From Sphagnum compactum (taxonomy: Eukaryota > Bryophyta > Sphagnopsida > Sphagnales), in NCBI GenBank assembly GCA_965153455.1, contig OZ234494.1, positions 11,966,001 through 12,030,000 of the forward strand: a stretch of DNA of 64,000 nucleotides, read 5' to 3'. Under the pieces are notes generated by a model, which was not told where the DNA came from, searched no databases, and saw only the letters and a list, made by a program, of their open reading frames with translations. A program made the position numbers and the translations under genes. Below, piece after piece: positions 48,066 through 60,539 of the stretch. How positions within the stretch are numbered: the stretch's first letter is position 1; each line of letters begins with the position of its first letter.

Positions 48066-48577
48066 GGGACCTCAAATTAGTAGCAGCAATTTGTTTCGGG
48101 ACCTCAAATGAGTGGCAGCAATGGGTTTTCAGGATCTCAAATTAGTAGGAGCCATTGTTTTCAGGACCTCAAACTAGTAGCAGCAATTGTTTCGGGACCT
48201 CAAATGAGTGGCAGCAATTGTTTTCAGGATCTCAAATGAGTAGGAGCCATTGTTTTCAGGACCTCAAGCTAGTAGCAGCTGTTGTTTCAGGACCTCAAAT
48301 TAGAAGCAGCTATTGTTTTCAGGACTTCAAATGAGTTGGAGCAATTGTTTTCAGGACCTCAAACTAGTAGCAGCTGTTGCTTCAGGACCTCAAATTAGTA
48401 GCAGCTGTTGCTTCAGGACCTCAAATTAGTAGCAGCTATTTGTTTTCAGGACCTCAAACTAGTAGCAGCTGTTGTTTCAGGACCTCAAATTAGTAGCAGC
48501 TATTGTTTTCAGGACCTCAAATTAGTGGCAGCTATTTGTTTTCAGGACCTCAAAGCAGCTCTTGTTTCAGGACCTCA
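48066..48577 (+). repeat. ~32-bp minisatellite, about 16 copies, upstream of BRO1 gene
   Basis: The unit is GGACCTCAAATTAGTAGCAG followed by CTATTGTTTTCA, 31-33 bp long, repeated head to tail. Two variants (AAATTAGTAGCAG and AAACTAGTAGCAG) tend to alternate in the 3' half, hinting at a two-unit higher-order repeat. The frame at 48408-48632 only translates the repeat. It sits 0.63 kb upstream of the BRO1 start codon. Confidence 0.95.
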
Positions 48578-48589
48578 AGGATTTTTCAT

Positions 48590-48830
48590 TGAAAAATTTG
48601 ACCCAAATTCGCCAATTTCAAAGAAAAACTAAATTCCAAATCCCCAGATTTTTATGATAATTTCCAGTAAGTAGGTAGGTAGCCAAGAATATAGAAGGAT
48701 TTTTTTTAAAAAAAATTTCCCCCTACTTTCATATCTAGTATGTAGCCAAATATGGCTAAATTATTTTTCTGGATGATCATCACTTTGGCTACAACACAAA
48801 ATCCTTAAAAGAAACCCTGCTTGGACAGAC
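48590..48830 (+). repeat. Copy of dispersed GCCAAATTTGGC repeat
   Basis: Contains TTCGCCAATTTC, CCCAGATTTTTATGAT, GTAGGTAGCCAAGAAT, AGAAGGATTT, TAGCCAAATATGGCTAAATT, CTGGATGATCATCACTTTGG, CTACAACACAAAATCC and ends AAACCCTG, matching the A-rich ACCCTG end of the 36.18-kb copy. Confidence 0.65.
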
Positions 48831-48928
48831 TATCAGGGCCTTTCACCCTGGACCTCGGGCGAAGCTCAGGCTCCGCCTGCAGTTCACCGATTAGAAGGCA
48901 CAAACAGCAATGCTTCCCCTTATACAAA

Positions 48929-49163
48929 ACTTATGATCAATGGACCTTTAAACTAAGTACACTTTTCCCTAATGTGGACAAAATTATGGTCAATGGACCT
49001 TCAAACTACGCACACTTTCATTAACGCAAACAAAATTTATGCTCAAATGGACCTTCAAACTAAGTATGTACACTTACACAACTTTTGGTCAAATGGACCT
49101 TCAAACTAAGTGTGTACACATACAAAACTTATGGTCAAATGGACCTTCAAACTAGATGTGGAC
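48929..49163 (+). repeat. 46-54-bp tandem repeat, five copies
   Basis: Each unit carries TTATGGTCAAATGGACCTTC followed by AAACTAAGT and a variable ACAC-rich tail ending ACAAAAC. Confidence 0.9.
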
Positions 49164-49169
49164 AATGGT

Positions 49170-50100
49170 AGGTTAAATTGGCCATGTAGTAGTAGTGTAA
49201 GCATTGGTTGGGGTGCGGGACAGGGAAAATGGGTATGGTATGACACAAGGTGGACAAATTGAAGCTTTCATCCTCGAGTCCTTTTTTAACATTCTTTCAT
49301 TGCACGAGCTATGAACAAGATCACTCAAGGATATAAAAACTATTAAAATCTAATGGGGCCATTTTTCCTTTTTCTTTTTTCAAATTTTTAATATTTAATT
49401 TGCAATTTTTCCAAACATAATTTTTAGAAAATAGTCAATTTTAAAGTAGTAAAAAGAAAATTCTCAAAAAAAATTGTCGGGAAAAAAAAAAACCACTGAA
49501 CTCAATACCTACTAGGGGTGCGTGAAAAAGCTTTTTCATAAAGTACATACAAAATGCATAGACGAGAGACTATATACGAAGTGCAAACCCAACACTTGGC
49601 ACATAAGGCTTGAAACCGGAAAAAAAATTGTTCCTTCGAAATGACAAACTTGGAGTTGGATACTTTTGATTGGAACCTCACTTTTTTCCTTTGGGATGCT
49701 CTTCGTAAGATTGTTTCACTATTCATTTTTTCCCGACCTTTTTTCATGTCATATAAGTGTTGCTTTTTGTTTGGTTTTTTTGACTCACTTTTGTGTCCCG
49801 ACCTTTTTTCATGTCATATAGGTGTTGCTTTTTGTTTGGTTTTTTTGACTCACTTTTGTGTCGATGATGTTGTGTATGTTGATAATGCCCAAAGGATGCA
49901 GCATTCCCAAAGTCAGGGCCCTTGAGGAGGTGGCAATCAAGGGGGGTCGTGGGACCTGCCTTTGAAGAACAGCCCCATCCATCTGTCCATCCAAGGGCAT
50001 GTTATTATCCCATGTAATAACAACCCAACAAAAAATGATTTTACCCATGATACCCATCGAGTATCAAAAAACAACCCCAAAAAAAAAAAAAAGATGTAAG
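49170..50100. other. Intergenic; 81-bp local duplication, no gene seen
   Basis: CCCGACCTTTTTTCATGTCATATA followed by GTGTTGCTTTTTGTTTGG is duplicated at 49733 and 49797 (64-bp spacing). No conserved protein was recognised. Confidence 0.5.
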
Positions 50101-50111
50101 TGAAAACACCT

Positions 50112-50425
50112 TACATAGTGAGCATTTCATTTGAAATGCCTTGAAACAAAATGTGAATGAAATGCCTATTAAAGCGAGCATTTCATTTGAAACGCCTTGA
50201 AACAAAATGTGAATGAAATGCCTATCAAAGCGAGCATTTCCATTTGAAACGCCTTGAAACAAAATGTGAATGAAATGCCTATCAAAGCGAGTATTTCATT
50301 TGAAACGCCTTGAAATGAAATGCGAATGAAAGACCTATCAAAGCGAGCATTTCATTTGAAATGTCTTGAAATGAAATGCGAATGAAACTCTTGTCAGACC
50401 AAGCATTTCGTTTGAAACAATGGAA
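50112..50425 (+). repeat. 57-bp tandem repeat, five to six copies
   Basis: Units beginning GCGAGCATTTCATTTGAAAC and containing GCCTTGAAACAAAATGTGAA and TGAAATGCCTATCAAA repeat at 50118, 50175, 50232, 50289 and 50346. Each unit contains the inverted pair CATTTCATTTGAAA / TGAATGAAATG. Confidence 0.9.
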
Positions 50426-50429
50426 ATGC

Positions 50430-51500
50430 AATAGTAATATTGCCTTGCATTTCCAAGAGGCAATATTACTATAAATAACCCACCTTCCCTTGGCTCTAAA
50501 AAATAAAATTAAATAAATTTTTTAAAATAAAAATTATTATTTATTTAAAATTAATTAAATTAATAAATAAATAAACTCTATTAGGTTATTCCTTTCCACA
50601 AATGGTAGTTTTCGGGTCTAGTAGTATCTCCATTTCACAAGTATCTTCAAACATGAATGCAACACTTTGAAGGATTTTTAAGGGTTGGTTTTTCTTTTTT
50701 CTTTTTTTTTTTCTTTAAAACCCTATTTTGAACTCAAGTTAAATTGTAGTAATGCTCATGTGCTCCTATCTTGTGGACCTCCTAGTGAATTGTGCAACTT
50801 TGAAAGTACCATCTTTTGTCACTTGTTCTTATTCTTTTTTTGAAGTGCTCAATGGTCACTAAAGCTCGTATGGTACTAATAAACAAAGGCAAGATATTTA
50901 TATGGAGTGTGAAGGAATGACAAGTGTAGGATTCTATTCAGGTGGATTGCAATCAGCTTCTTTTTCCTTTTTTTTGGATTTCTACATCATTGTGTAGGTG
51001 GCAAAAAAAAATTCAGAGAGCAGATTCACATGTGGTGAAAAACAGAAAAGAGTTGCCAAAAAAAATATTAATGGCTATTGCCATTATAGTCCAAGAGCCC
51101 TTGGGCAAAGGGAGTACAAAGTTCAGTCTGGCAACAATGCCATAAGCGGTATCTAATTTCCAAGCTGGCTACTATAGTTCTAGCTCCATTGCTTTTTTGG
51201 CTATGGAGACTATTATTCTCCTAAAAATCTGGTGAATGGCAAAAGTCGTCTAGCAATCATGTCCACATTCAACTATTCACCTCTAAAACTGCAACAGAAA
51301 TGAGGGGCAAAAATGCATAAAAACGCTCAAGGCTCGAGCATATCAGCCTCGATCATGGGTTGATTGAACTTGTAATCACATTTCATATGTATCCTAGTAT
51401 GGAAAATTATCACAGAGTGAACCTATTTTTTTGGTGCATACCTCACAACACTTAGCTACAAGTGTTGGGTCAAGTGATTGCGACTTTCTTTTTCAACAAT
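50430..51500. other. Intergenic, AT-rich; no gene seen
   Basis: No conserved coding sequence or repeat array was recognised here. Confidence 0.4.
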
Positions 51501-51527
51501 GAAACTAAACTAAAATAGTGTTGATCT

Positions 51528-53900
51528 TCAATAAAACCCAAAACATGAACCATAGCAATCTTTGGAAGCTTGACATATTTGGAAATGAATAAGACAACAA
51601 ATGTGATGCATTGATGACCAAATATTCGTAAGAACATTTACAATGGTGGGATTAGCCTTATCAAAAGCAAGAGTCATTATTTCAACCATGGCTTGAGCAT
51701 AATTAGATTTCTTTTTCAACTTGAATAGACTTTGTTGAACATCCAACTCCCACCCTAATAAAATTGTAGGAACCATAAGAAGAGACTTGCCATCTTTGGA
51801 TTTTCAACTGGACTTGGACTTGCAATGTATTAGAGGCCTTTCAACATCTCCAAATGTTAAGAAAATGTCAGCTTTGCATAAATTTGTAGCTAGTATTGGG
51901 TTTAATAAACCCTAAACCCTAAACCTTCTAAACAATCCCCACAACATCTAAAATTGATTGTTCAAGAAATTGAACATCCAACTCCAATATCAATCCTCTA
52001 ACCACCTTTTCCACCCAATGACAAACACCATCATTGTCAAACAATGAAGAGCAACGCTCACCTCTACTACATTAAACCAAACATTTGACCTAGTCAAATC
52101 AATTGAAAACCAATTCCCACATGTACCACATTTCAACAAACACCACTAGCATGCCCCATAAGCAATGCCAAATTGAACTAATAATTGATGTATCTACCAC
52201 ACCTTAAACATTGTGAGTGACATTGCAAGCTAAAAAAATTACAAACCTTGCCATATAGATGTTGTTTCAAGCAACACAAAAATTAAAATCCTTGTTGTAT
52301 GAACATTGTTTCAAACAATAACAAAAATTATTGACCTTGCCATATGGAAGTTGTTTAAGGCACCAAAAACATAAGTAGGTTTACTTTGTTGGCTTGAATA
52401 ATCTCACATCATGCTTATTGTTTGAACATAATTCAAAAGGGGTGAACAACTTACTTTTTCATTCAACTTTCACTAGCTACAATACATGTGCAAAAGCAAC
52501 TTATGGGAATGGCAACATATCACCTACATTAGGATAGATTGTGCCTTAATGCGCCCACATTTTCTCACCATTCACAACAAAAGCAATATGTTCAATTGAA
52601 TTAATTTTGTAATAGGTCATTGATTTTGTGTGGATTTTCCATGATTACCTTGTAACAGCCCATCAAAGGACCAAAATTCATCACCATTAAAGGAAGAGTT
52701 GTTGTCATAATACAAAATATATAACTAACCCTTGAAAACCTTCACCACATCAATGAAGTCACATATGAAAATGTCCCTCCTTTGAGCAAATTTGAGGAAG
52801 GACCACATAGTATCCATCAACTGCAAAATACACACAAGCCCCAACAACAAATGCATGTAAGTGAAAAGTTCAAAGTTTTCTTGCCATAAGCATGACACAA
52901 AGTCAAAATCTAAACCTAATTCCATTATAAATTTGATGCAAAGTTTTTCTTATAAGAAAACACCACATCATCATTAGGCCTAACCTTTGCCAGTTGGGTA
53001 GAATTAAAATCAGCTTGTATCATTTTAAGAAAAGGATGGTATTATGACATGATCCTCTTTAGAGGCTCCAACATAGACATCCATCTAATCTTCACTTTTT
53101 CAAAATTTTGCTTCCATTTGTCTCCATGATTTGAGCTATTTTTTGAAATTCCAAATGCCATTTTGGTGAGTGGTTGAAATAGCCATACATGTCAAGCTTG
53201 AATGATTTAATTTTCGCAATGAAAATCAAACCACCCAAAGATTGAATTGCCAAGTTAATCCTATGATTAACACAATGAACGCCCATCGAAAAAGGTGCCC
53301 ATGAATCTTTGATTTACTTTGTCACTCCTATTTCCCCACCCTATTTGTTCCATTTGTTCCAAAGCATAAAAGCTTTTTGGAGACACCTTCCTTGGTTGGC
53401 CCCTCACCCTTGAACAAAACATTAATGATTGCTTCCTCTAAGTTGTTAAACCTAAATCCAACAATTTTGTCAACACAAACTAAAATAGGTCATCTAGTCC
53501 AACCATCAACCACATAGGCATGAACACAAATCCAAAACGCATTTTCAGTTGTTGCAACCTCATCGCATGAACAAGCAATGAACTAAGCTCCTTGGATGGC
53601 TATAATAATGGTAGCTTGTATTTTATTATAGATGAATTCAACAAGGATCCAACTAGTTCCATCATACCAATGCATGGTTGGATTGTTGAAAACTTGCAAG
53701 CTCACAAATAATTCATACAAAGACTCGTATTTCAACATTGGACAACCATGTGCAAGAATATGGGACGAGGTCTTTAAATGAACCACCTTATGATTTGCTT
53801 CACCTACAAGGCAATGCATTTGTTCCAAAATTCATTTAGAGGCTTGTTGGTGATACAACCTCATATTCTTCAAGTGCGCATAATTTTTAACAATGTATTC
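51528..53900 (-). pseudogene. hAT-type transposase remnant
   Basis: The minus strand reads, from 53.9 kb downward, a decayed hAT-superfamily transposase: FIACSCDEVATTENAFWICV then HAYVVDGW (53.58-53.49 kb, with stops before F and after WTR), KLLCFGTNG, GVHCVNHRINLAIQSLGGLI (53.29-53.2 kb), FNHSPKWHLEFQKIAQIMET, then, after a one-base deletion near 53100, WMSMLEPLKRIMS. Further down, FSLTCICCWGLCVF-like and FVSCLWQENFELFTYMHLLL fragments continue. The catalytic block around HRINLAIQ and the conserved RWxSMLxPLKR motif identify the family; DNA cut-and-paste is its activity. Many stops make it inactive. It abuts the right inverted arm, but terminal inverted repeats were not found. Confidence 0.8.
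51907..51926. repeat. Short telomere-like tract
   Basis: AAACCCTAAACCCTAAACC is two and a half plant telomere units, too short to imply a former chromosome end. Confidence 0.7.
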
Positions 53901-54069
53901 CCCCCTTCTTCACCCCAAAATGTGGCAAGTTTTGCACTGAAATTCTACAACCCTAATGTTTTGTTAAGATATCCCACTTACAACCCATAATTTATCGTTG
54001 TTTTTGCTAAGAAGATAAACTTGTGCACTGCATAACGTGGGTAAACCCCACCCTTTGCACATTGGACTT

Positions 54070-57000
54070 GTACCCATATGTAGAAACAACAGAGTTCAAG
54101 ACTATAAATGTAGAGTTCCAAGCAGCGATTGGGTATGGGGCATCTTTTAACCACTTGCAGGATTACAAGATATATGAGATTGTGATAAAAATGTTTTTCC
54201 CGAAGTTTTTGAACAACTTGTGACAACCTCCTAGAGAGAATCCATGGCCAACACACTTGAAAACACAAAATTACAGAATGTTGTTCATCGGTAGTGTGAT
54301 TACCTCCTTGAATTTTAGGCCGACTACAAAATAATTGAATCAATCTTGTAATGAAAATGGCTAGGAAACACTTCTGAAGTTGAGGATGATGCATATGAAA
54401 TTCCAAAACCTGCTTAGAATATATGGATGGATCAATTGGTGTCGACTGGCAGTAATACCACAAGCGAGGTGGAAAGGAGAGCTCCTCACCATGCTAGAAA
54501 GACATAATGACGAATATGGAAGGAGACGATGGATACGAAGGATACCACGTCAATGGCTACATCAAACTCCACAATAGGTCCCAATGAAATGAATAACCCA
54601 CCAATGGCATTAAACTAATCTTAGTATATTCGAAACAGAGTCTCATGACATCATTCAGAAGAATTGGAAACCTAACAAGAGAAGAATTTGGAATAAATAT
54701 GGGTAATAGTGAACAACTTTATGTAAACAAAGAACTTGGAGGCTTTGATGTTCATGGAAATAATTATTGTGTCATGAAATGTTCATTGAAAGGCAATGCG
54801 TTTTTGAATAGAAATAATAATATGTTCACTATCAACTGAATACAATATAAGTGGAGAAAACTAGTGGACAATGTATTGGTTTTGTGAAATACAAAGATAT
54901 TGGTCTAAAAATGGGCGTCACATTTTGAAATTATTGACAAAAGTGATAACCCAAAATTTGCATTTGATTTCAACTATAATAATACAAGTAGTGCATGAAA
55001 TAAGTGACTATTATGTATGTGGGATAAAATGAAAATGTTAGGGAGATGAAAAAAACAAAAGAGCCTAGAAGCAATGATGATATCAACATTTTGAGCCAAC
55101 TAAAAAAATGATTACAAATGTTTTTAAAAAAATTTAGGTTAGTTAGGCATCTAGAATTGAGGGAAAAGTTTTATTTTTTTTAAATTTGAGAAGGGTTTCC
55201 AAATTAATAAAAAAAATTGGGTGTGCAAAAAAATAATAAAATCTCCTTTGAATTTTTACATTGTAAGAAAGCCTACAAATACAAAATATTTAACAATTTT
55301 ATCCTTGGAACATAACACAAACCAAATATTTAAAAAATTGATGTGGTGAATCTGGAGCACTTGATTTCAAGTTTTGCTTTATAATGAATTGTAGTTGATA
55401 ACACTTAAATTGAATGGGAAAGCTCATTTAAGTCAAAATAAAACTAAAGTCAACAACAAGTGATAATGATAGAAAATTAAAAATGCATTGATAAGTATGT
55501 CGAACCGTTGGAAACCTGGAAGATAGTTAGAAACTTGGGGAATAAAACACAATTCAAATTGGGAAACATGTTGAAACACTTGGGATTGTTGTTACATACA
55601 TTGCACTTATATTATGCAAGATTAAAAAAAAAAAGTCCCACGATGGGCAATTGCAGGGTTCAAATATGAGAACACATAACAATTTTATGATGTTCATGAA
55701 GTAGTGGTGTATTGCATATAGAAATGGTAGTTAATTTGGAGAAGTGTCCATTGATAAGAAGAATTTGATATGTTTGGTGGTCTCACAATAAGTGAGAAGC
55801 AAGTTGAAGGGCTTTGTAAAATCATCAATTTATTGAAGATTCTATATTTGCTTTAGTAATTCATAAAAAAATGCAAGTACATTCATCGAATCAATAGATG
55901 ATTAATGATATGATGTTTCAAAATAACTCGAAGTGTTTGAATATAGGGATTGATATTCCATTTTAAATTCTATTTCAATTAACATCCCTATATTGAAATC
56001 ATTCTTGACATTTGTTGTCTTGACCTTGCACCAAAATTGGATGTCATCTAGCCAAGATGGCCATTTGGATTATCAACAAGGGGGAGTTCGAAGAAAACAT
56101 CACCATCAAAAGTGGATGGAATGCTAAGAGCATTTTCAATCCAAAGTGTATCATAATTCAATTATCTCAACTCCAAGGTGGCATGGAGGGCAAAAGACAT
56201 TGCTTTAAGGCATTCCACAACATTGAGAACAAAAGGGTGAACTTGAAGCAACATGTTGAAAGGATTTGAAAAGAACATGTCAAAATTAAAAAAAAGGAAT
56301 TAAACAAGTGTACAAAGATTGGCAATGTTCCATCCTCGTCGGAAAAGTCACACAAATCTCTGAATGCAATTTTATGATTTGAAGCGACACCAATTAATTC
56401 GTCATTGACTTGAAAATCATTGGCAATAGACGGAGTAATGCCCTAGTGTCAAGACTAGGTTTTGGGAATTTTTGGGGAGATTTTTCCCAATGATATTGAA
56501 TTTCTCAATATATTGAGTCCTTTTCCAATCCTTGTGTAGTAATAACTAAAGTTAGAAATCAAACATTGCACATAAGCATTTTTAAGTTACATGTGGAATT
56601 CCAAACAATACCCAATCATTATTGACCAATATTAGAGGGTGTTAGATTGGTCATCATAAATCTAATGTCATTGAATAATGCAAAATCTTGTTTTCAGAAA
56701 ATCCATAATCTATTTTTATGACTTCATGATTATAAAAAAGGTCCCATTTTTCCAAATAGGGTTTCAACTATTTTTTCATTCTTCTATTTTGCAAGTAAGT
56801 AGCATCAATGTGAGATTGCAAAATGTATTTAAATATGAAATCAGAGGCCACAAAACCTAACATTGGTCCAAGATTGCTTTATTGGAGCCTGAAACATTAA
56901 ACTGTGTAAAAAACATTTTTGAATGAATAGATTGAGAAAAATAAATCTATTAACCTCTTAGTTTCGACGTTGAAAGTAGGAGGCCGAGAGCACAAAAAAA

Positions 57001-58240
57001 AGATTTCAGCCATGCCGAGAGGTCTAAACATAGAGCTTGGAGTTCAAAGCATGGCCAAGGCAAAACATTTTGTGTTCGGCCTCCTACTTACGACACTGAA
57101 AGTAGGAGGCCAAGAACAAAACTTTTTTTCTTTTGGCCATGCATGGAACTCCAAGCGCAGAGCTTAGAAACTCAAAGCATGGCTCATGCAAACTTTCTGG
57201 TTGGTTGCTTCCTATTTTCAAAGCCGAGAATAGGATGTTGAGAGCAAAAAAAATTGTTCTCGACCATACTTAGAGCTCCAAGCATGAATCTTGGAAGTTC
57301 AAAGCATGGCTAAAACAATTTTTTTGCATTCAACCTCCTACTTTCAGTTCCAAAAGTAGGAAGCCAAGATGAAACAAAATTGATCTTGGCCATGCATAGA
57401 ACTCCAAGCACAAAGCTTAAAAACTCAAAGCATGGCTAAGACAATTTTTTTGCTCTTTACCTCTTACTTTCAATGCCGAATGTAAAAGACTGAAAGCAAA
57501 AATATTGCTTTCAACCATGCCTAGATCTCCATGGAAAAAGTTGGAACAATTTTTTTCGCACTCGCCTTCCTATTTTTGATGTCAAAAGTAGGAGGGCAAG
57601 AGCAATTTTTTTTTGTCTCAACCATGCCTAAAACTCCAAGCACGGAACTTGGAATTTCAAAGCATGGTTGAGGCCTTTTTTTTTTGCGCTCCACCTCCTA
57701 CTTTTAGTGTCAAAAGTAGGAGGCTAAACACAATAAAAATTGCTCCAACTTTGTGCATGGAGATTTGAGCATGGTTTAGAGCAATTTTTTTTGCTTTCAG
57801 TCTCCTATTCTTAGCACCAAAAGTAGGAGATTGAAAACAAATGTTTTTGCCTTGGCCACATTTTTGAGTTTCTAAGCTTTGTGCTTAGAGTTTTAAGCAT
57901 GGCTGAGATCAATTTTTTTCGTCTTGGCCTCCTATTTTCGATGCCAAAAGTAGGAGGTTGAGAGCAAAAAAAATTGGCCACACTTTGAGTTTTTAAGCTT
58001 TGTGCTTGGAGTTCTAAAGCATAAAGCTTAAAAACTCAAGTGTGGCCAAGGCAATGTTTTTGGCTCTCAACCTCCTACTTTTGGTAACGAGAATAGGAGA
58101 CCAAAAGCAAAAAAATTGCTCTAAACCATGCCTAGATCTCCATGCAGAGAGTTGGAGCAAATTTTTTTGTGTTTGGCCTCTTACTTTCGGCATTGAAAGT
58201 AGGAGGCCAAGAGTAGAAAAATTTAATCTCAACCATGCTT
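54070..58240 (-). repeat. Right arm of the large inverted duplication
   Basis: Inverted counterpart of 24900-30020. It is about 0.9 kb shorter, almost wholly because its hairpin array has fewer units. Matching blocks keep the same order and spacing throughout, at an identity I judge by eye as roughly 85 percent. The inner end of similarity is near 54070, where CAAGTCCAATGTGC departs from the left arm's CAAGTCCAAG. Confidence 0.88.
56950..58240 (-). repeat. Hairpin array, about 11 units (right arm)
   Basis: The same CTCCTACTTT...AAAGTAGGAG hairpins as in the left array occur near 56965, 57092, 57220, 57350, 57475, 57585, 57710, 57820, 57940, 58080 and 58190, with the same two alternating spacer types containing CATGGCCAAG and CATGCACAAAGTTGG-like text. 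Confidence 0.88.
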
Positions 58241-58249
58241 AGACGCATG

Positions 58250-60530
58250 CTTGAAGATTTTGGCATTTTTTGTGCTTGTTTTTCATGTAAAAACTCCTTT
58301 GGGAGGTGAACCGAAAACAACGCCTGGCCCTGGAGTTGTGAGGAAAAAAAAAAAACTCAGAAGAGGGCCCCCTGCCACTGTGGCAGAGGGTCCCTCCCAT
58401 CCTTTCTTCCTTGTTGTTTTGTTTTGTTTTATTTCTTGGTGTTCATGCAGGTGGCAGCAACAGTGCCTGTGCAGGCGCTGCCATTTCGCCGTCGCTAGAA
58501 GTTCAATGCTCTTAGCCAGTTGTAGGTTGCTGGGAGGAAACAAAAAACAAACAAAAGGAGGGGGTGTGAGGGGGCCGCGGAGCCCTCTCGCGTTGTGGCG
58601 GTTGCACTGCCACGCAGCCTGCTACAACTACAGCAGGTGTTGTAGGAGCGCAAGGTAGGAAAAATAAAAGGAACTCCCCTCCCTCTTTGGGCGTTTCTTT
58701 TCGTGTGTGTGTTCATAGTGGGGGGTGGCGCCTTCAACAGCTAAGAAGAAGGAAGGAGGAAGAAGGAGGGAAAGAGAGGGAAAAAAAAAAAGGTTAGAGG
58801 AGGGCAGCGATGGCGGGAGCGTGAAGCTCCGCAGCACCATCGCCGTGAGCTCCCATCTCACCCGAGCCTCCCCTCGAACCTGACAGGTTCGGCAGAATGG
58901 GAGGTTTGCGAGGTCCGGGGGAGGCCCCGGATAAGGAGGATCGAGGGGTCCGATCTGGACCTCCCTTTTTAGTTTTCATTGTTTTTCCAAATTTCCGAAC
59001 CTAGAACGCAGGTTCGGCACCAATCCGAACCTACCAACATTTTTATTTTTATCTTTGTTTTATTGTAAAAAATTCATCCATAATTTTGGATGAAGTAGGG
59101 TTCATCCAAGTAGAGGGGTTTTCATCCATATTTTGGATTTAGGATTTCATCCAAAGTTTTCATCCATGTGTGATTTTCGACGGGCCATATTTTTCACATA
59201 CAGGCTCGGATTGCAACAATTATGGCGTCATCGGATTCATGTTGGCAAGCTCTACGCAACAGTGGGTGTGTAGTCACTTTTGGAGATTATGATTTTGGGA
59301 CTCCAGAGACTTTTCTTTTTTTTTAAAGCATATATTTCACATAAAATCCCAGAAATTGATATCTCCCACATGCAACACCTGTTTCGGGTGCCATATTCAC
59401 CGTTGCTCTTGTGGTGAAGGATTATTTTGGGAGGTTTAAGCTAGATTGGTGGAGGTGCATTTCCTAGCCCCTTTTATAGTGGTGTGGCACAAGGGGTGAA
59501 GGAGGTGTGAGGTGCATAGGAGGGCACAAAACACAAGAGCAACACATAGGTGATTTACCTGTAAGAACTCTTAATACCCACAAGTGGTGGAGTGCCATGC
59601 CATCAAGCCACATCATCAACTTTTGAATTTCTGCATACTTGTTGTAAATCTCCGAGTGGAACTTACAAGGGTGGAGGCATGTTTGTGTTATAAAGTTCTT
59701 CCCCCTTGTGTTGTGGGTTTTTGCACATGTTTCCTGTGTCTATGTTTGGGATTGTCAATTATTTATTAGGGAGTAGGGAAACCCTATCAGGTAGGTTGTG
59801 TGTTTTCGGGTTACATCATAGGGCGAGCATAAGCTTGTGTGATGATTTCTTGAAGATTTGTGCATACTATTCACGAAGAAACTTTGGGTAAAAGGCTACG
59901 AGCCTTCCCACGAATGCTAATTATAACACGTAGTGAACCCAAAGGTTGTAGTTGGCGTGGTTAATGGCCAGGTATGGGACAAGGCTACCACCCAACTTCG
60001 AGTGATGTATAGGTCCTGCTTGACCCCTAATTTGCCTAGACATAGGTATTAGGGTTTAGTAGTGGGTAGGTTGTATTTAGTGTTCTTATTTGTTGTTGGG
60101 TGAGATTGGGTTGATGACCGATAGACTCGTTGTGGCGGTGAAACCAGAATAATGACCCGTGAGATCACATTTGTCATTTCTACAATTGTGAAGGCCCCAA
60201 GTGCATGCTTGGCCCCATAAAATGTTTTTGTGGATGCAGGTGCCCCAGCCATACAATGTAGCAACCTTGGTCACCATTTTGGTTTGGGGGATTTTAGGGT
60301 TAGGGAAAGCCGCAACAAGTCAGCATCCTTGTAGGATTAGTTGAGCTGATACAGGTGCAATAATCTTGGTCACATTAGGGTTACATGATTCAAGGTTACA
60401 TGTTTAAGGTTTTTAGGGAAACTCGGATTAGGGTTAGGTTTCATCATAGACAAGTGTTGGGATTTAAATTCCGGAGATAGGTTTGCTAGAGGATTTACCA
60501 AGCGAAGGGTGTGAATCTGACCACCCACTC
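58250..60530. other. GC-richer region without recognised gene, possible 5' part of LTR element
   Basis: From 58.3 to 59.0 kb the base composition is much more GC-rich than the neighbours, with no convincing open frame. At 59.07-59.18 kb TTTTCATCCAT / TTTTGGAT phrases repeat. The stretch lies just upstream of the gag remnant and could be the long terminal repeat and leader of that element, but I could not find a primer binding site or a second copy to prove it. Confidence 0.3.
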
Positions 60531-60539
60531 TACCTACAT

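Noticed and set aside
48408-48632. 74-aa repeat protein with QDLKLVAA units
   Set aside because: It is only the translation of the 32-bp minisatellite; the frame shifts between units.
51907-51926. Interstitial telomere or chromosome end
   Set aside because: Only two and a half CCCTAAA units are present, which are common by chance in plant DNA.
24900-58240. CRISPR array
   Set aside because: The repeats are long, diverged and palindromic with similar spacers, and the genome is a plant nuclear one; no cas genes are present.
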